NCBI GenBank assembly: GCA_965140555.1
Contig: OZ223259.1
Location: 2,852,001 to 2,916,000 of the forward strand
Length of the DNA stretch: 64,000 nucleotides
DNA from: UBA1351 sp965140555
GTDB lineage: Bacteria > Bacillota > Clostridia > Lachnospirales > Vallitaleaceae
Reading direction: 5' to 3'
In this document: positions 45,843-55,443 of the stretch, piece by piece
How positions within the stretch are numbered: position 1 is the stretch's first letter
Layout of the letters: each line of letters starts with the position of its first letter
Position numbers and translations under genes: made by a program
The notes under the pieces: model-generated
What the model saw: only the letters and a program-made list of their open reading frames with translations
Databases searched by the model: none
What the model was told of the DNA's origin: nothing

Positions 45843-45916
45843 AAACAGTTGACTGTTTTTGTACAATTGACTAATTCTTTCAGTAGAAGTATAATAGACG
45901 TGTTTGACAGAGTCAA
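45843..45916 (-). promoter_or_regulatory. Promoter of the oxidoreductase operon with TetR-type operators
   Basis: Read on the minus strand: TTGACT (45916-45911), 17 bp, TATACT (45893-45888). The inverted repeat TTGAC-AGA-GTCAA (45904-45916) overlaps the -35 element and AAACAGT-TG-ACTGTTT (45843-45858) lies downstream of the start point. Both fit binding of the divergently encoded TetR. Confidence 0.75.
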
Positions 45917-46031
45917 TAGGTTGAACAGTTATTGAACACATAAGGGATTTTGTTTAAATTCTTTGAGTGCACGGAAGAATAAAGGAAAATAGCGGTGTAT
46001 TACGGCTAGAGATTTGAAGAATGGAGAAAAG

Positions 46032-46589
46032 ATGTTAAAACAAAAACCGTTAAATATGAATGGAAAACGTTCCATTAATCTTGTTATAGACGGCATGTTA
46101 AGTCTGATGAAGAAACGACCGTTTAAAGAAATTACAATTTCTGAATTAACAAAAGAGGCAGGGGTTGTACGGGCAACCTTCTATGCTCATTTTGAAAGCA
46201 AAGAGGATGTCTTGTCCTATTATATATATTGTTTGTTTGCAGAGAAGTTCCAAGAACTCATGACAGAGTCTTCCGATAAGAAGCTATCCGTTGCAAGGAT
46301 GTACTTTGTTATATGGAAGGAACACATTGATTTATTGAAGCTCATGGAACACAATAAGTTGCTTTTTTTATTGAATGATTTTAATGGGCACATTGAGCAC
46401 TTTTGCTATGAAGATCAGTGGTTTGAAAATGAGACCTGTACCATGTCACCTAAGGCTGCGGAATATTCAACATCCATTTATGCAAGTGTTTTGGCCACTA
46501 TATTGATTCGATGGATTCGAACGGGGATGGAAGAATCACCGGAAGAATTAGAAGGTATTTTTAACGAATTGATTGTTTTACCCGTCTAA
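46032..46589 (+). CDS. TetR/AcrR-family regulator
   Basis: 185 residues from ATG 46032 (GGAG 5 nt ahead). N-terminal helix-turn-helix about 10-60 (FKEITISELTKEAGVVRATFYAHF), then the all-helical ligand domain; the C-terminal part resembles TetR_C_7. Divergent from the two flavoprotein genes, with palindromes over their promoter, so a repressor of that pair is likely. Confidence 0.9.
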   Translation: MLKQKPLNMNGKRSINLVIDGMLSLMKKRPFKEITISELTKEAGVVRATFYAHFESKEDVLSYYIYCLFAEKFQELMTESSDKKLSVARMYFVIWKEHIDLLKLMEHNKLLFLLNDFNGHIEHFCYEDQWFENETCTMSPKAAEYSTSIYASVLATILIRWIRTGMEESPEELEGIFNELIVLPV

Positions 46590-46674
46590 AAAATCGGATG
46601 ACAGGGATTTACCTTGCTATTTTTTCTTTCTCTCGTTATACTGTATATTCAAATATATTATGAAGGAGATTAGC

Positions 46675-47022
46675 ATGGAAAGTTATCCAAATTGTCCCAA
46701 CTGTGATGGAGAGTATACGTATGAGGACCGGAACCTCTATGTATGCCCCATGTGTGCCCATGAATGGTCGCAAGATGCGAGCTTAATCCAAGAGGATGGA
46801 ATTAAAGACAGTAACGGCAACCTGTTGTCTGACGGTGATTCCGTAACCATTATCAAAGATTTGAAAGTTAAGGGCAGTTCATCAGCCATCAAAAAGGGAA
46901 CAAAGGTGAAGAATATACGCTTAGTGGATGAGCCTGTTGACGGCCATGACATTGATTGTAAGATTGATGGTTTTGGCGCTATGACGATTAAGTCAGAGTA
47001 TGTCAAAAAATTAAGCGAATAG
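46675..47022 (+). CDS. yjdM: YjdM/PhnA-type zinc-ribbon protein
   Basis: 115 residues from ATG 46675 (GAAGGAG ahead). Zinc ribbon CPNCDGEYTYEDRNLYVCPMC at about 6-27 and the PhnA core SLIQEDGIKDSNGNLLSDGDSVTIIKDLKVKGSS. Family members are widespread small proteins whose role is unsettled despite the old phosphonate name. A terminator follows. Confidence 0.92.
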   Translation: MESYPNCPNCDGEYTYEDRNLYVCPMCAHEWSQDASLIQEDGIKDSNGNLLSDGDSVTIIKDLKVKGSSSAIKKGTKVKNIRLVDEPVDGHDIDCKIDGFGAMTIKSEYVKKLSE

Positions 47023-47026
47023 GTAA

Positions 47027-47080
47027 AAAAACCAGCTATTACTAAAGCGCAGGCAAGTGCTTTAGTGGTAGCTGGTTTTT
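47027..47080. terminator. Bidirectional terminator
   Basis: A long inverted repeat, AAAAACCAGCTA...CTAAAGC with GCTTTAG...TAGCTGGTTTTT, with an A-run on the left and a T-run on the right. It ends yjdM on + and the oxidase gene on -. Confidence 0.9.
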
Positions 47081-47098
47081 ATGTACAGAGACAAGTGT

Positions 47099-47563
47099 CT
47101 ATAAGTACATATCCACTTGGAATTCGTAGGTTTCTAATGTCTCTTCTTTGAAATTAAGGTCAAAGCCAAGACCATCCTTATGGAAGAATCCTTTGGTCAA
47201 ATCAACGCGTATGATAACAAGAGTCTCATCGTTTTTGTCTAAGCGATCGAAGTGACGATTTGGAAGAAGTTCTGCAATTTTGGCACGAATAGATTCATTG
47301 CCGGCTTTGAACGGATGTCCGAGATTGTGGGCAACACCAAAGAATCGGTGCATCCCTTTACTCAACGATACATTCGGGTTGATTTCGATTTCTTTAACCT
47401 TTTGTGTGGAACTGTGTGTCACCATATAGAAAGCGTTGTTGTCTAGGTAAACATCGACCATACGAACGGATGGAAATTGGTCGTTGCTGGTAGCCATGGC
47501 AAATACGTTATCCTCTGCAAAAAGATCATGTGCGATTTCTAAGGCTTCTTTATATGTATACAT
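47099..47563 (-). CDS. Pyridoxamine 5'-phosphate oxidase-like FMN-binding protein
   Basis: 154 residues with a split-barrel flavin fold: ATSNDQFPSVRMVDVYLDNNAFYMVTH near 25-50, and KEIEINPNVSLS. This family holds many small flavin or heme enzymes acting on cofactors or antibiotics; the exact role is unknown. AGGAGG before the ATG at 47563. Confidence 0.85.
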   Translation of the reverse strand: MYTYKEALEIAHDLFAEDNVFAMATSNDQFPSVRMVDVYLDNNAFYMVTHSSTQKVKEIEINPNVSLSKGMHRFFGVAHNLGHPFKAGNESIRAKIAELLPNRHFDRLDKNDETLVIIRVDLTKGFFHKDGLGFDLNFKEETLETYEFQVDMYL

Positions 47564-47656
47564 AATAACCTCCTAAAGTTTAATTCTACTCTATTGTATC
47601 ATATTTTTGAATCAAACTGTACTTTTGAACATTTTGTCCATTTTGAACAGATAATA

Positions 47657-48313
47657 CTATAGAGAAACGTTTGTTTTCACCTTGCGATAAGGGGCAATGG
47701 CTTTTAGAATCATCGCTTTAACATCGTCACATAATTCACCGCTTTCATCGGCAACGCTATGGTCAAGGTTGAGTCGAATTTTAGGGGAGAGGTTGTAGCT
47801 ATCAAACCAAGCTTGATAGTTGGCGTTCAAATCTTCCATATAGTCTCTTGGAATGAGGTCGGCTTCTGTAGAGCGATTTCGTTTGGCGATGCGTTCCATA
47901 GCTGTATCAATGGATACATCAATAAGAATAAGAACTTCCGGTGGTTGAATGTGTTGGAGCATATTATGAAGTAAATCTTTGTATATTGTAAATTCGTCAT
48001 CAGTCATATTGCCACGATCGTTGATGGTTTTTGCAAAAATTTCATCACCGTAAATTGAACGGTCGATGATGGCGTTGTTGCCACTAGCTTCAATGGCTTT
48101 TATATCACGAAAGCGATCATTTAAGAACATAACTTGAATAATGGCGCTCCAACGTTCCTGATCTGCATAGAATTTGTCTAACATGCGTTGAGCGAGAGAG
48201 TTGCTATCATTGTCATTTAATTCCTGAAACAAAGGAATCTCTAACTCTCTACTCAAAAATTGTGCTACTGTACTTTTGCCCGCGCCGATAATGCCGTCAA
48301 TTACGATTGCCAT
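47657..48313 (-). CDS. Deoxynucleoside kinase (dAK/dGK type)
   Basis: 218 residues from the ATG at 48313 (AAAAGGAG ahead); an earlier start at 48373 lacks a ribosome site. Walker A GIIGAGKST at 7-15, the DRS motif in IIDRSIYGDE near 88, and the lid RIAKRNRSTEAD. It salvages deoxyadenosine or deoxyguanosine by 5'-phosphorylation. Confidence 0.9.
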   Translation of the reverse strand: MAIVIDGIIGAGKSTVAQFLSRELEIPLFQELNDNDSNSLAQRMLDKFYADQERWSAIIQVMFLNDRFRDIKAIEASGNNAIIDRSIYGDEIFAKTINDRGNMTDDEFTIYKDLLHNMLQHIQPPEVLILIDVSIDTAMERIAKRNRSTEADLIPRDYMEDLNANYQAWFDSYNLSPKIRLNLDHSVADESGELCDDVKAMILKAIAPYRKVKTNVSL

Positions 48314-48609
48314 GTTCTTCTTTTCTCCTTTTAATAAATAATTGTTCAAATGGGTACTGATAAATGGGTTCATAGACGTTCCTCGCTAGTCTAAATCGTT
48401 GATTCTGCGGTATCCCAAATATTCTCTGAAAAACAACATGTAGTTGTTTGCTTTGATATAGTCTACAATATGTGGTGATAATAAAAGATATCATAGATAG
48501 AAAGAAAATGCAAGGTGCAGATTGAGGGATATTGCATCGTGACAGTTAGAACAGTATAATGAAACAAGAGCGTATAGTCCATAAACGATTATTGAAAAAA
48601 GGAGCTATT

Positions 48610-50481
48610 ATGTATATTATTCCCCAACCAAGAGAGCTAACATACACACCCGGAAAGATTCAGATAACAATGAAGTCACGCCTTGTTCTGCAAGGGGACT
48701 TATCCGAAGTTATTGTTCTCGCAGTACAAGGGTTACAAGGAACAATAAAACAATATTGGGGCATTGACCTTCCTATTATTCGTAGTCATGCTGTGGGGCA
48801 AGTTCTTCATGGAGACCTTGTATTCAAGTGTGAAAAGCAGACCCAAGAACAACAATACCGCATTGATATGGATGAGACGGTTCGAGAAGTTGTCGGTAGC
48901 GATGAGAGCGGTCTTTTTTATGGAATTCAAACCCTCAGACAATGGGTAACACAAGTGAGCAGTATCTGCGGAATCCTTCATGTGAAGGATGGACCTCAGT
49001 TTCCTGTTCGTGGATTCTATCATGATGTGACACGAGGTCGTATTCCTACGTTGAAGGCATTGAAAGAGCTGGTAGACCGAATGAGTTACTATAAGATGAA
49101 TCAATTACAACTCTACGTGGAGCATACGTATTTGTTCCAAGGAATGAGTGAAATGTGGCGGGATGATACACCTCTTAGTGGGGAAGATATTATGGCATTA
49201 GATAAGTATTGTAAAGAACGTTACATTGATCTAGTCCCTTCATTATCTAGCTTTGGTCACCTATATACGTTGCTCAGTACGAAGACATTTGAAGAATTCT
49301 GCGAGTATGAAGAGGCAGAAAAACAACCGTTTAGTTTTTGGGATCGGATGCAACATCATACGCTTAATGTATCAAAACCGGATGCGATTCAACTTGTTAA
49401 GGGAATGATAGATGAGTTTATGCCTCTTTTTTCATCCAAGTATTTTAACATCTGTGCGGATGAAACCTTCGACTTAGGCAAAGGTCGTAGTCAGGCATTG
49501 TTGGCGGAAAAAGGTGAGAAAAAACTCTATATAGAGGTCGTCAATGAGCTCTGTCAGTATGTTCTGAGTAAAGATAAAATTCCTATGTTCTGGGGAGACA
49601 TTATATCAGCTTTTCCGGAATATATTAATCAACTTCCGAAAGAGACCATATGTTTGAACTGGGGTTATGATCCGAATCAATCGGAAGATGACACGAAAGC
49701 ATTAGCCGGAGCCTCAGCGAAACAATATGTTTGTCCGGGGGTTCTTGGATGGAATCGTTGGATGAATGATATCAAAGGATCCTATGAGAATATTAGCCGT
49801 ATGTGTACTTATGGGAAACAATACGGAGCAATCGGTGTATTGAATACGGATTGGGGGGATTATGGACACGTGAATCATCCGGATTTTTCTATTCCCGGAT
49901 TAATCTATGGTGCTGCCCTTTCATGGCAAGAAAGGATAACGGATAAGGATGAACTGGATCGGAAAATCTCGCGTGTGGAATATCTAGATAGGTCACAAGA
50001 GTGGGTCTATCACATAAGTGATATTGCAGAACATGCGGTTTTCTCATGGGATCATGCCGTCCGTTACTATGAGATGGAATATCTGGATTATACAAAGGAA
50101 GTCCAAGAAGAAGCCTTTTTGGAAGAAGACATGGGGAAGGTGGAACAAGCCAACAAGGCCCTTGAAGACCTTCGTTATGTACTAAGAGAAAATCTGCTTG
50201 CAGTGGACACCTCAAAACGGTCCATGATGCAGGCCTATGAACTGGCTATTGAAGGGGTCATAGTGTGGAATAAAGTTGGTCGTGGAGTCGAACAACGGGT
50301 ATACAAGAAAAATAACGCGCCTTTGGATTTTTATGCCATTGCCTCAGAATTAGAGGAATGGTTTATGCGCTACAAGCAGTTATGGCGAAGTGTTAGCAAA
50401 GAAGGAGATTTGGCAAAACTATCCAAGATTATTTTCTTCTATGCGGATGTATTAAGGGGTAGAGAACGTAAAGATGTTTAG
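48610..50481 (+). CDS. GH20-family beta-N-acetylhexosaminidase-like enzyme
   Basis: 623 residues from ATG 48610 (AAAGGAG ahead). N-terminal GH20b alpha/beta domain (about 1-125), then a TIM barrel starting RGFYHDVTRGRIPTL, with the catalytic pair Asp284-Glu285 in NICADETFDLG, and a helical C-terminal part. GH20 enzymes remove terminal GlcNAc or GalNAc by substrate-assisted catalysis. No signal peptide, so it acts inside the cell; it fits breakdown of N-glycan fragments with GH38, GH125 and GH2. Followed by the helicase gene after 16 bp. Confidence 0.88.
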   Translation: MYIIPQPRELTYTPGKIQITMKSRLVLQGDLSEVIVLAVQGLQGTIKQYWGIDLPIIRSHAVGQVLHGDLVFKCEKQTQEQQYRIDMDETVREVVGSDESGLFYGIQTLRQWVTQVSSICGILHVKDGPQFPVRGFYHDVTRGRIPTLKALKELVDRMSYYKMNQLQLYVEHTYLFQGMSEMWRDDTPLSGEDIMALDKYCKERYIDLVPSLSSFGHLYTLLSTKTFEEFCEYEEAEKQPFSFWDRMQHHTLNVSKPDAIQLVKGMIDEFMPLFSSKYFNICADETFDLGKGRSQALLAEKGEKKLYIEVVNELCQYVLSKDKIPMFWGDIISAFPEYINQLPKETICLNWGYDPNQSEDDTKALAGASAKQYVCPGVLGWNRWMNDIKGSYENISRMCTYGKQYGAIGVLNTDWGDYGHVNHPDFSIPGLIYGAALSWQERITDKDELDRKISRVEYLDRSQEWVYHISDIAEHAVFSWDHAVRYYEMEYLDYTKEVQEEAFLEEDMGKVEQANKALEDLRYVLRENLLAVDTSKRSMMQAYELAIEGVIVWNKVGRGVEQRVYKKNNAPLDFYAIASELEEWFMRYKQLWRSVSKEGDLAKLSKIIFFYADVLRGRERKDV

Positions 50482-50497
50482 CGGAGGAGTCAGATAG

Positions 50498-53400
50498 ATG
50501 CTTAAGGAACAAGATATTAAAGAGCGTTGCTATCCAATTACCTATAATAAGGGCAAGGAATTATTTAGACGTCATAAGATCTTAAGTTTTGACTATTCCG
50601 TTCGTGGCAATCTGGATTGCATCGATGCCTTAGTTTCAGGAAGCGGGTACAAGAGTTATCAAGTAAGAGTAGACTATAATATAGAGAGGGATAGCTTTGA
50701 AACGGTTTCTTGTGAATGCCCGGCCTTTCATAGCTATGAGGGCATATGCAAGCATGTGGTGGCTGTCCTATTGGAATATGTCAACAATTCGAATGAGGAA
50801 TCTGACATTCAAGAGCCACTATATACAAAGGAATTCTATGATCAAATGCTTCGTTCTTATGAAGTGATGGAAAAAGCAGAGCGTATCATACATGACAATA
50901 GAAGAGAAGACCGATCCCGTGCTAGAACGCATCCGGAAATTCGTGATTTATTTACCCAGCAGTCAACCCCTCATTTTACACCCATGCTTCATGGGATGGC
51001 TTATGGGGAGATTCATCTTGAAATGGTGATTCGAGTTGAAAATCAGCAGATACTTTTAGAGTTAAAAGTAGGTAAGAATCGTATGTATGTGGTGAAGGAT
51101 ATTTTCGAGTTCTATCATCACTTGAGAAAAGGTGAAGATTATGCCTATGGTAAAGGCTTACAGTTTATCCATACGCGAGGGGCTTTTGAGGCATCCTCCC
51201 GTAAGCTTGTTGACAGCATCTATCATCTAATTGAGGCACGTGTATATAAACGTTCACATCTTACAGGTCAGCAGAGGGGGATTCCCGTGGAGGTGGATGA
51301 ACTTGTGGAACTTATTAATTTATCTCAGTCAGAATCCATGACAGTTATGATGTCAGGCTATGAAAAAGTCTATAGGGTGATGCACCAAGACGTCCCACGG
51401 GAGATGGTGATCAAAGGGAAGGACAGTGGCTTAGAGATTGAAGTAGCACCTCGAATGGAATTTATCGGAGGTCATTATGCTATCTGTTTTTATGAGGCGG
51501 GGATATATATCCCATCATTGGAAACCATTGAGGATATACGTGAGTTTATTCTAGCGGTGGGACGGGATGGGCAACAGCATTTTTTTGTTGCAGAAGAAGA
51601 CGTTACTGGATTTGTACGCTATCTTCTACCTAAGTTAGACAAGCATTATAGTATTGAATATGTAGATTATGACGTAGAGGTTCATGGAATAGAACCTGTT
51701 ACCTTTAGGTTTTATCTGGATGCACCAACCAAAGAACGTATTCAATGTAAGGCAGTGGCTGTTTATGGGGAGAAAGAGCTTTCCCTTTTTGAACCGACAA
51801 ATGCGGATTGTCGAGATAAGGTGGCTGAAGATCAAGTCAATGCAAGTGTTTCAGCCTATTTTACCGATTATGATGTGTTAACCAAGGAGCTCTATATTGA
51901 AGGCAGTGAAGAGCGGCTCTATCAATTTTTGACAGAGGGTCTTCGAGAAATAGAAGCCTATGGGGAGGTTTATCTGACAGATAAAGTGAAGCAATTTAAT
52001 GTGGTTAATAAGGTTCCCGTTAACGTAGGGGTATCCATAGAAAGTGATTTATTGGAATTATCCGTCAGCAGTGAGGTGTTAGATCGGTGGCAGTTGCAAG
52101 ACCTATTGGATCACTATAATCCTAGAAAAAAATACTATCGCCTTCAAGACGGTCAATTTGTGACCATGGATTCCGGGAATTTACAGCAACTCTATGAGTT
52201 GAAAGAGGGTCTTGGATTAAGTAGCGAAGAGCTCATGAAAGAACACGTCTTATTACCGAAGTACCGAGCCCTCTTTGTGGATGCGGCCATGAAGGGAGAC
52301 AGTCAATTTGCAGCCCTTCGTAATCAGACATTCAAATCCCTTGTTCGAGAGATGACAGCAGCTTTTGATAATGACATGGAGGTTCCAAGTACCTTGCAGG
52401 CGACGTTAAGGAGCTATCAAGAAGACGGATTTCGTTGGATCAAGGCATTGAAGCAACATGGATTTGGTGGTATATTGGCCGATGATATGGGGTTAGGAAA
52501 GACCATTCAAGTCATCAGTTTTCTGTTAAGTGAACAGGAAGCAGGAGGCGTTGGTAAGAGCTTGATTATATGCCCTTCCTCATTAGTCTATAACTGGGCA
52601 AGTGAATGTGAACGGTTTGCACCCGCCCTTAAGGTAACGATGGTAATCGGTACGCCAAAGGAACGTCGTCAGTGCATTGACAAAGGGGAAGATGGAGAGA
52701 TTCTTATCACATCCTATGAGTTATTGAAGCGGGATATTAAGTACTACAGACCTCATAGATATGCCCATCAGATCATTGATGAAGGTCAATATATCAAAAA
52801 TCACAATACCCAAGTGGCAAAAGCTGTTAAGGCGATTGATTCAACCTTTCGACTGGCGCTTACCGGAACGCCGATTGAAAATCGATTGAGTGAATTGTGG
52901 AGTCTGTTTGATTTTCTTATGCCTGGATTTTTGTATACCTATCGTCAATTTAAGCAAGACTTTGAAACACCTATTGTATCTCTGGATGAGAAGAAGGTGG
53001 CCATGCGTTTGAAACAGATGATTAGTCCTTTTGTATTAAGACGGTTAAAGCAAGAGGTTCTAAAAGACCTTCCGGATAAGATTGAAGAGAATATTATAGT
53101 GGATATGTTTCCGAGACAAAAGGAACTTTATAATGCCCATGTGGTACAGTTGAGGGAATCTTTGGCAAGACAGACGAGACAAGAGTTTAATGCAGGTAAG
53201 ATGAAAGTATTTGCGGCGTTAACAAGACTTCGACAGCTCTGTTGTGACCCAAGTTTGATTTATGATAATTATGAAGGTGCTTCGGCAAAAGTGGCTATGT
53301 GTATGGAGTTGATTCAAGAGGCAGTAAGCGGTGGACATAAGATTCTTTTGTTTTCCCAATTCACCTCATTATTTCCTATTCTCCAGGATCGAATGGATAA

Positions 53401-53797
53401 GGAGAAGATTAGCTATATGACATTGACAGGGAAGACATCAAAAGCAAAGCGGGCAGTGTTGGTGAAGCAATTTAATGAGGATGCGACATCTGTTTTTTGC
53501 ATCTCCTTAAAAGCCGGAGGAACGGGATTGAATCTGACTGCAGCGGATATTGTCATCCATTTTGACCCATGGTGGAATCTGGCCGTTATGAATCAAGCCA
53601 CAGATAGGGCCCATCGAATCGGACAAGCGCAAGTAGTGAATGTTTATAATCTTATTGCGCGAGGTACGATTGAAGAGAAGATTATTAGCCTCCAAGAAGC
53701 AAAGCGTCAACTGGCAGATGCGATGCTATCCGGGGAAGGGGTAAAGCTAGCCTCCTTCGATCAAGACGCCTTGATGGAAATATTGCAAGAACCTTAA
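50498..53797 (+). CDS. SNF2-family helicase with SWIM zinc finger
   Basis: 1099 residues. SWIM finger CECPAFHSYEGICKH at about 68-82, a long middle region of the bacterial SNF2-associated type, and a SNF2 ATPase at about 630-1095: DDMGLGKT at 662-669, the DEGQ box (ATPase motif II), LTGTPIENRLSELWSL, and QATDRAHRIGQ. A DNA translocase acting on protein-DNA complexes; this SWIM-SNF2 arrangement is common in Bacillota and of unknown duty. It stands alone, without methylase or nuclease partners, so I do not call a defence system. Confidence 0.92.
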   Translation: MLKEQDIKERCYPITYNKGKELFRRHKILSFDYSVRGNLDCIDALVSGSGYKSYQVRVDYNIERDSFETVSCECPAFHSYEGICKHVVAVLLEYVNNSNEESDIQEPLYTKEFYDQMLRSYEVMEKAERIIHDNRREDRSRARTHPEIRDLFTQQSTPHFTPMLHGMAYGEIHLEMVIRVENQQILLELKVGKNRMYVVKDIFEFYHHLRKGEDYAYGKGLQFIHTRGAFEASSRKLVDSIYHLIEARVYKRSHLTGQQRGIPVEVDELVELINLSQSESMTVMMSGYEKVYRVMHQDVPREMVIKGKDSGLEIEVAPRMEFIGGHYAICFYEAGIYIPSLETIEDIREFILAVGRDGQQHFFVAEEDVTGFVRYLLPKLDKHYSIEYVDYDVEVHGIEPVTFRFYLDAPTKERIQCKAVAVYGEKELSLFEPTNADCRDKVAEDQVNASVSAYFTDYDVLTKELYIEGSEERLYQFLTEGLREIEAYGEVYLTDKVKQFNVVNKVPVNVGVSIESDLLELSVSSEVLDRWQLQDLLDHYNPRKKYYRLQDGQFVTMDSGNLQQLYELKEGLGLSSEELMKEHVLLPKYRALFVDAAMKGDSQFAALRNQTFKSLVREMTAAFDNDMEVPSTLQATLRSYQEDGFRWIKALKQHGFGGILADDMGLGKTIQVISFLLSEQEAGGVGKSLIICPSSLVYNWASECERFAPALKVTMVIGTPKERRQCIDKGEDGEILITSYELLKRDIKYYRPHRYAHQIIDEGQYIKNHNTQVAKAVKAIDSTFRLALTGTPIENRLSELWSLFDFLMPGFLYTYRQFKQDFETPIVSLDEKKVAMRLKQMISPFVLRRLKQEVLKDLPDKIEENIIVDMFPRQKELYNAHVVQLRESLARQTRQEFNAGKMKVFAALTRLRQLCCDPSLIYDNYEGASAKVAMCMELIQEAVSGGHKILLFSQFTSLFPILQDRMDKEKISYMTLTGKTSKAKRAVLVKQFNEDATSVFCISLKAGGTGLNLTAADIVIHFDPWWNLAVMNQATDRAHRIGQAQVVNVYNLIARGTIEEKIISLQEAKRQLADAMLSGEGVKLASFDQDALMEILQEP

Positions 53798-53881
53798 GGA
53801 AAAATATCTTGCTATTTAGTGAAACTAGTAGTATCATTAAAATACAAAGTGAGACTACCCGTTCCATTAAAAGGAGGTTCT

Positions 53882-54484
53882 ATGTCACAAGATAGATTAA
53901 ATCAACGACAACAAAAAGTGCTAGAAAGAAAAGAACGTATTGTAGAGCAGGCCAAGATGCTCTTTATTCAAGAAGGCTTGGCTAATGTAACCATGCAGGA
54001 TGTAATGAATGTGACAGGCATACCCAAGGCAACTATGTATCGATATTTTGATAGCATACATGAGATAGCTATGGAGGTTCAGAGCCAAATGCTTGCTGAG
54101 ATTTATACGGATCTATCCAAGGTGTCTTATGCCGAAGAAGCGGATCTTGCGCTGAAGCAAATCTATACCTGTATTATTGATGGCTACGAGTCCCATAAGA
54201 TTGCGTATCAATATATTGGTTCCTTTGACTATATATATGCTAAGGCGTATCCGGAAACATTTATGGCAACAGAGTATGATGCGCGAATCGAAGCGCTGAT
54301 AAATCACTATATGTCAGAAACCCTCAGCCATGAAAGCGTAGAACATCTACTGATTCATCTAGGGATGCTTTCAGCCTATTTACAAAAGTTAGCCTTAAGA
54401 GAGTCGATTTATAATCAAGGGAAGTTGAATGTAGCCAAAAGACTCGAGTATTTGAAAACAATCGTGAAGGGGTGGATCATATGA
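53882..54484 (+). CDS. TetR-family regulator
   Basis: 200 residues from ATG 53882 (AAAAGGAGG ahead). Helix-turn-helix at about 15-60 (VTMQDVMNVTGIPKATMYRYF) and a helical ligand domain. Its stop overlaps the start of the hydrolase gene, so the two form one unit and the regulator probably controls the hydrolase. Confidence 0.9.
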   Translation: MSQDRLNQRQQKVLERKERIVEQAKMLFIQEGLANVTMQDVMNVTGIPKATMYRYFDSIHEIAMEVQSQMLAEIYTDLSKVSYAEEADLALKQIYTCIIDGYESHKIAYQYIGSFDYIYAKAYPETFMATEYDARIEALINHYMSETLSHESVEHLLIHLGMLSAYLQKLALRESIYNQGKLNVAKRLEYLKTIVKGWII

Positions 54485-55443
54485 GAAGAGAGACCCCAAA
54501 TCCACTGGCCTTAACACTAAAGCGAATGATTCATAGCAAGATTTTTTGGATAACAGGAGGTGTTCTTATAACGGTTGCCGCTGCAGGTGTCGTTGGAACA
54601 GGCTTGTTTTTCGGATATTATTTTAATAAGACAATTGAGTCTCCTGAAGGGAGTATAGAAGCTCATTATGCGGCTAAAGGTCCCTATACAGTTGAAAAGA
54701 AAATCCTCTATGATGAGTCTGGTAAACCAAGTTATATCTACTATTACCCGCAAACGGACGCAATTAACATCCCGATTATTCTAATGGGTAATGGCTCAAA
54801 TTCCAACCCGGATAAATATATAGAAATCATGACGCACTTTGCTAGTCATGGCTATTTTGTTATGGATACATACAATGAAGTCACAGGAACAGGGGAACCG
54901 ATTGTAGATACATTGCTTAAACTCGATGAGTTGACGGAAGGGGTGACGGCAAAAAATAGCGTAGGAGAGAGGGAGCATATTTTTAGACAACTGGATAGGG
55001 TACACATCGGTTTAGTCGGTCATTCCCAAGGGTCAACGGGAGTCATCAATGCCCATACCAATTTTGAAGAAGGCAGTCGTATAACGACAGGAATTTCCGT
55101 ATCCTTACCAAAGCTTTCTTGGTGCGATCCGGAAGATGTTTATGATACATCAAAAGTTCAGGTGCCTTGGCTAATAGTGACAGGGACATTGGATTCACAG
55201 ATATCGCCTGAGTCTTCTTGCTTAGAGGCATTAGAGAAGATGCCCGAAGATGTAGAAGGGTATTTTCTGAATGCTGAAGCCCAAGGACATATCGCCTTTG
55301 AGGAAAATGGCGGAAAATATCGAGGTGCTATGACGGCATGGTTTGCTTATCGGTTAAAAGGGGATGAGAAGGCAAAAAGACTCTTCTATGGAGAGCCTCC
55401 GGAAATTAAAGGTAACCCTGGATGGGCAAGTGTTGTCTATTGA
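54481..55443 (+). CDS. Membrane-anchored alpha/beta hydrolase
   Basis: 320 residues from ATG 54481, overlapping the TetR stop (ATGA) with GAAGGGGTGG ahead. One membrane anchor at about 20-45 and an outer alpha/beta hydrolase of the dienelactone/chlorophyllase/PAF-acetylhydrolase type with nucleophile Ser182 in GHSQGST, a late Asp in TGTLDSQIS and His in AQGHIAF. An esterase of unknown substrate, active outside the membrane. Its end overlaps the end of the convergent AraC gene by 7 bp. Confidence 0.87.
   Translation: MRRETPNPLALTLKRMIHSKIFWITGGVLITVAAAGVVGTGLFFGYYFNKTIESPEGSIEAHYAAKGPYTVEKKILYDESGKPSYIYYYPQTDAINIPIILMGNGSNSNPDKYIEIMTHFASHGYFVMDTYNEVTGTGEPIVDTLLKLDELTEGVTAKNSVGEREHIFRQLDRVHIGLVGHSQGSTGVINAHTNFEEGSRITTGISVSLPKLSWCDPEDVYDTSKVQVPWLIVTGTLDSQISPESSCLEALEKMPEDVEGYFLNAEAQGHIAFEENGGKYRGAMTAWFAYRLKGDEKAKRLFYGEPPEIKGNPGWASVVY

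Noticed and set aside
50498..53797. SNF2 helicase as part of a DISARM-like or other known defence system
   Set aside because: No methylase, nuclease or other partner nearby; this SWIM-SNF2 type is common in Bacillota chromosomes.
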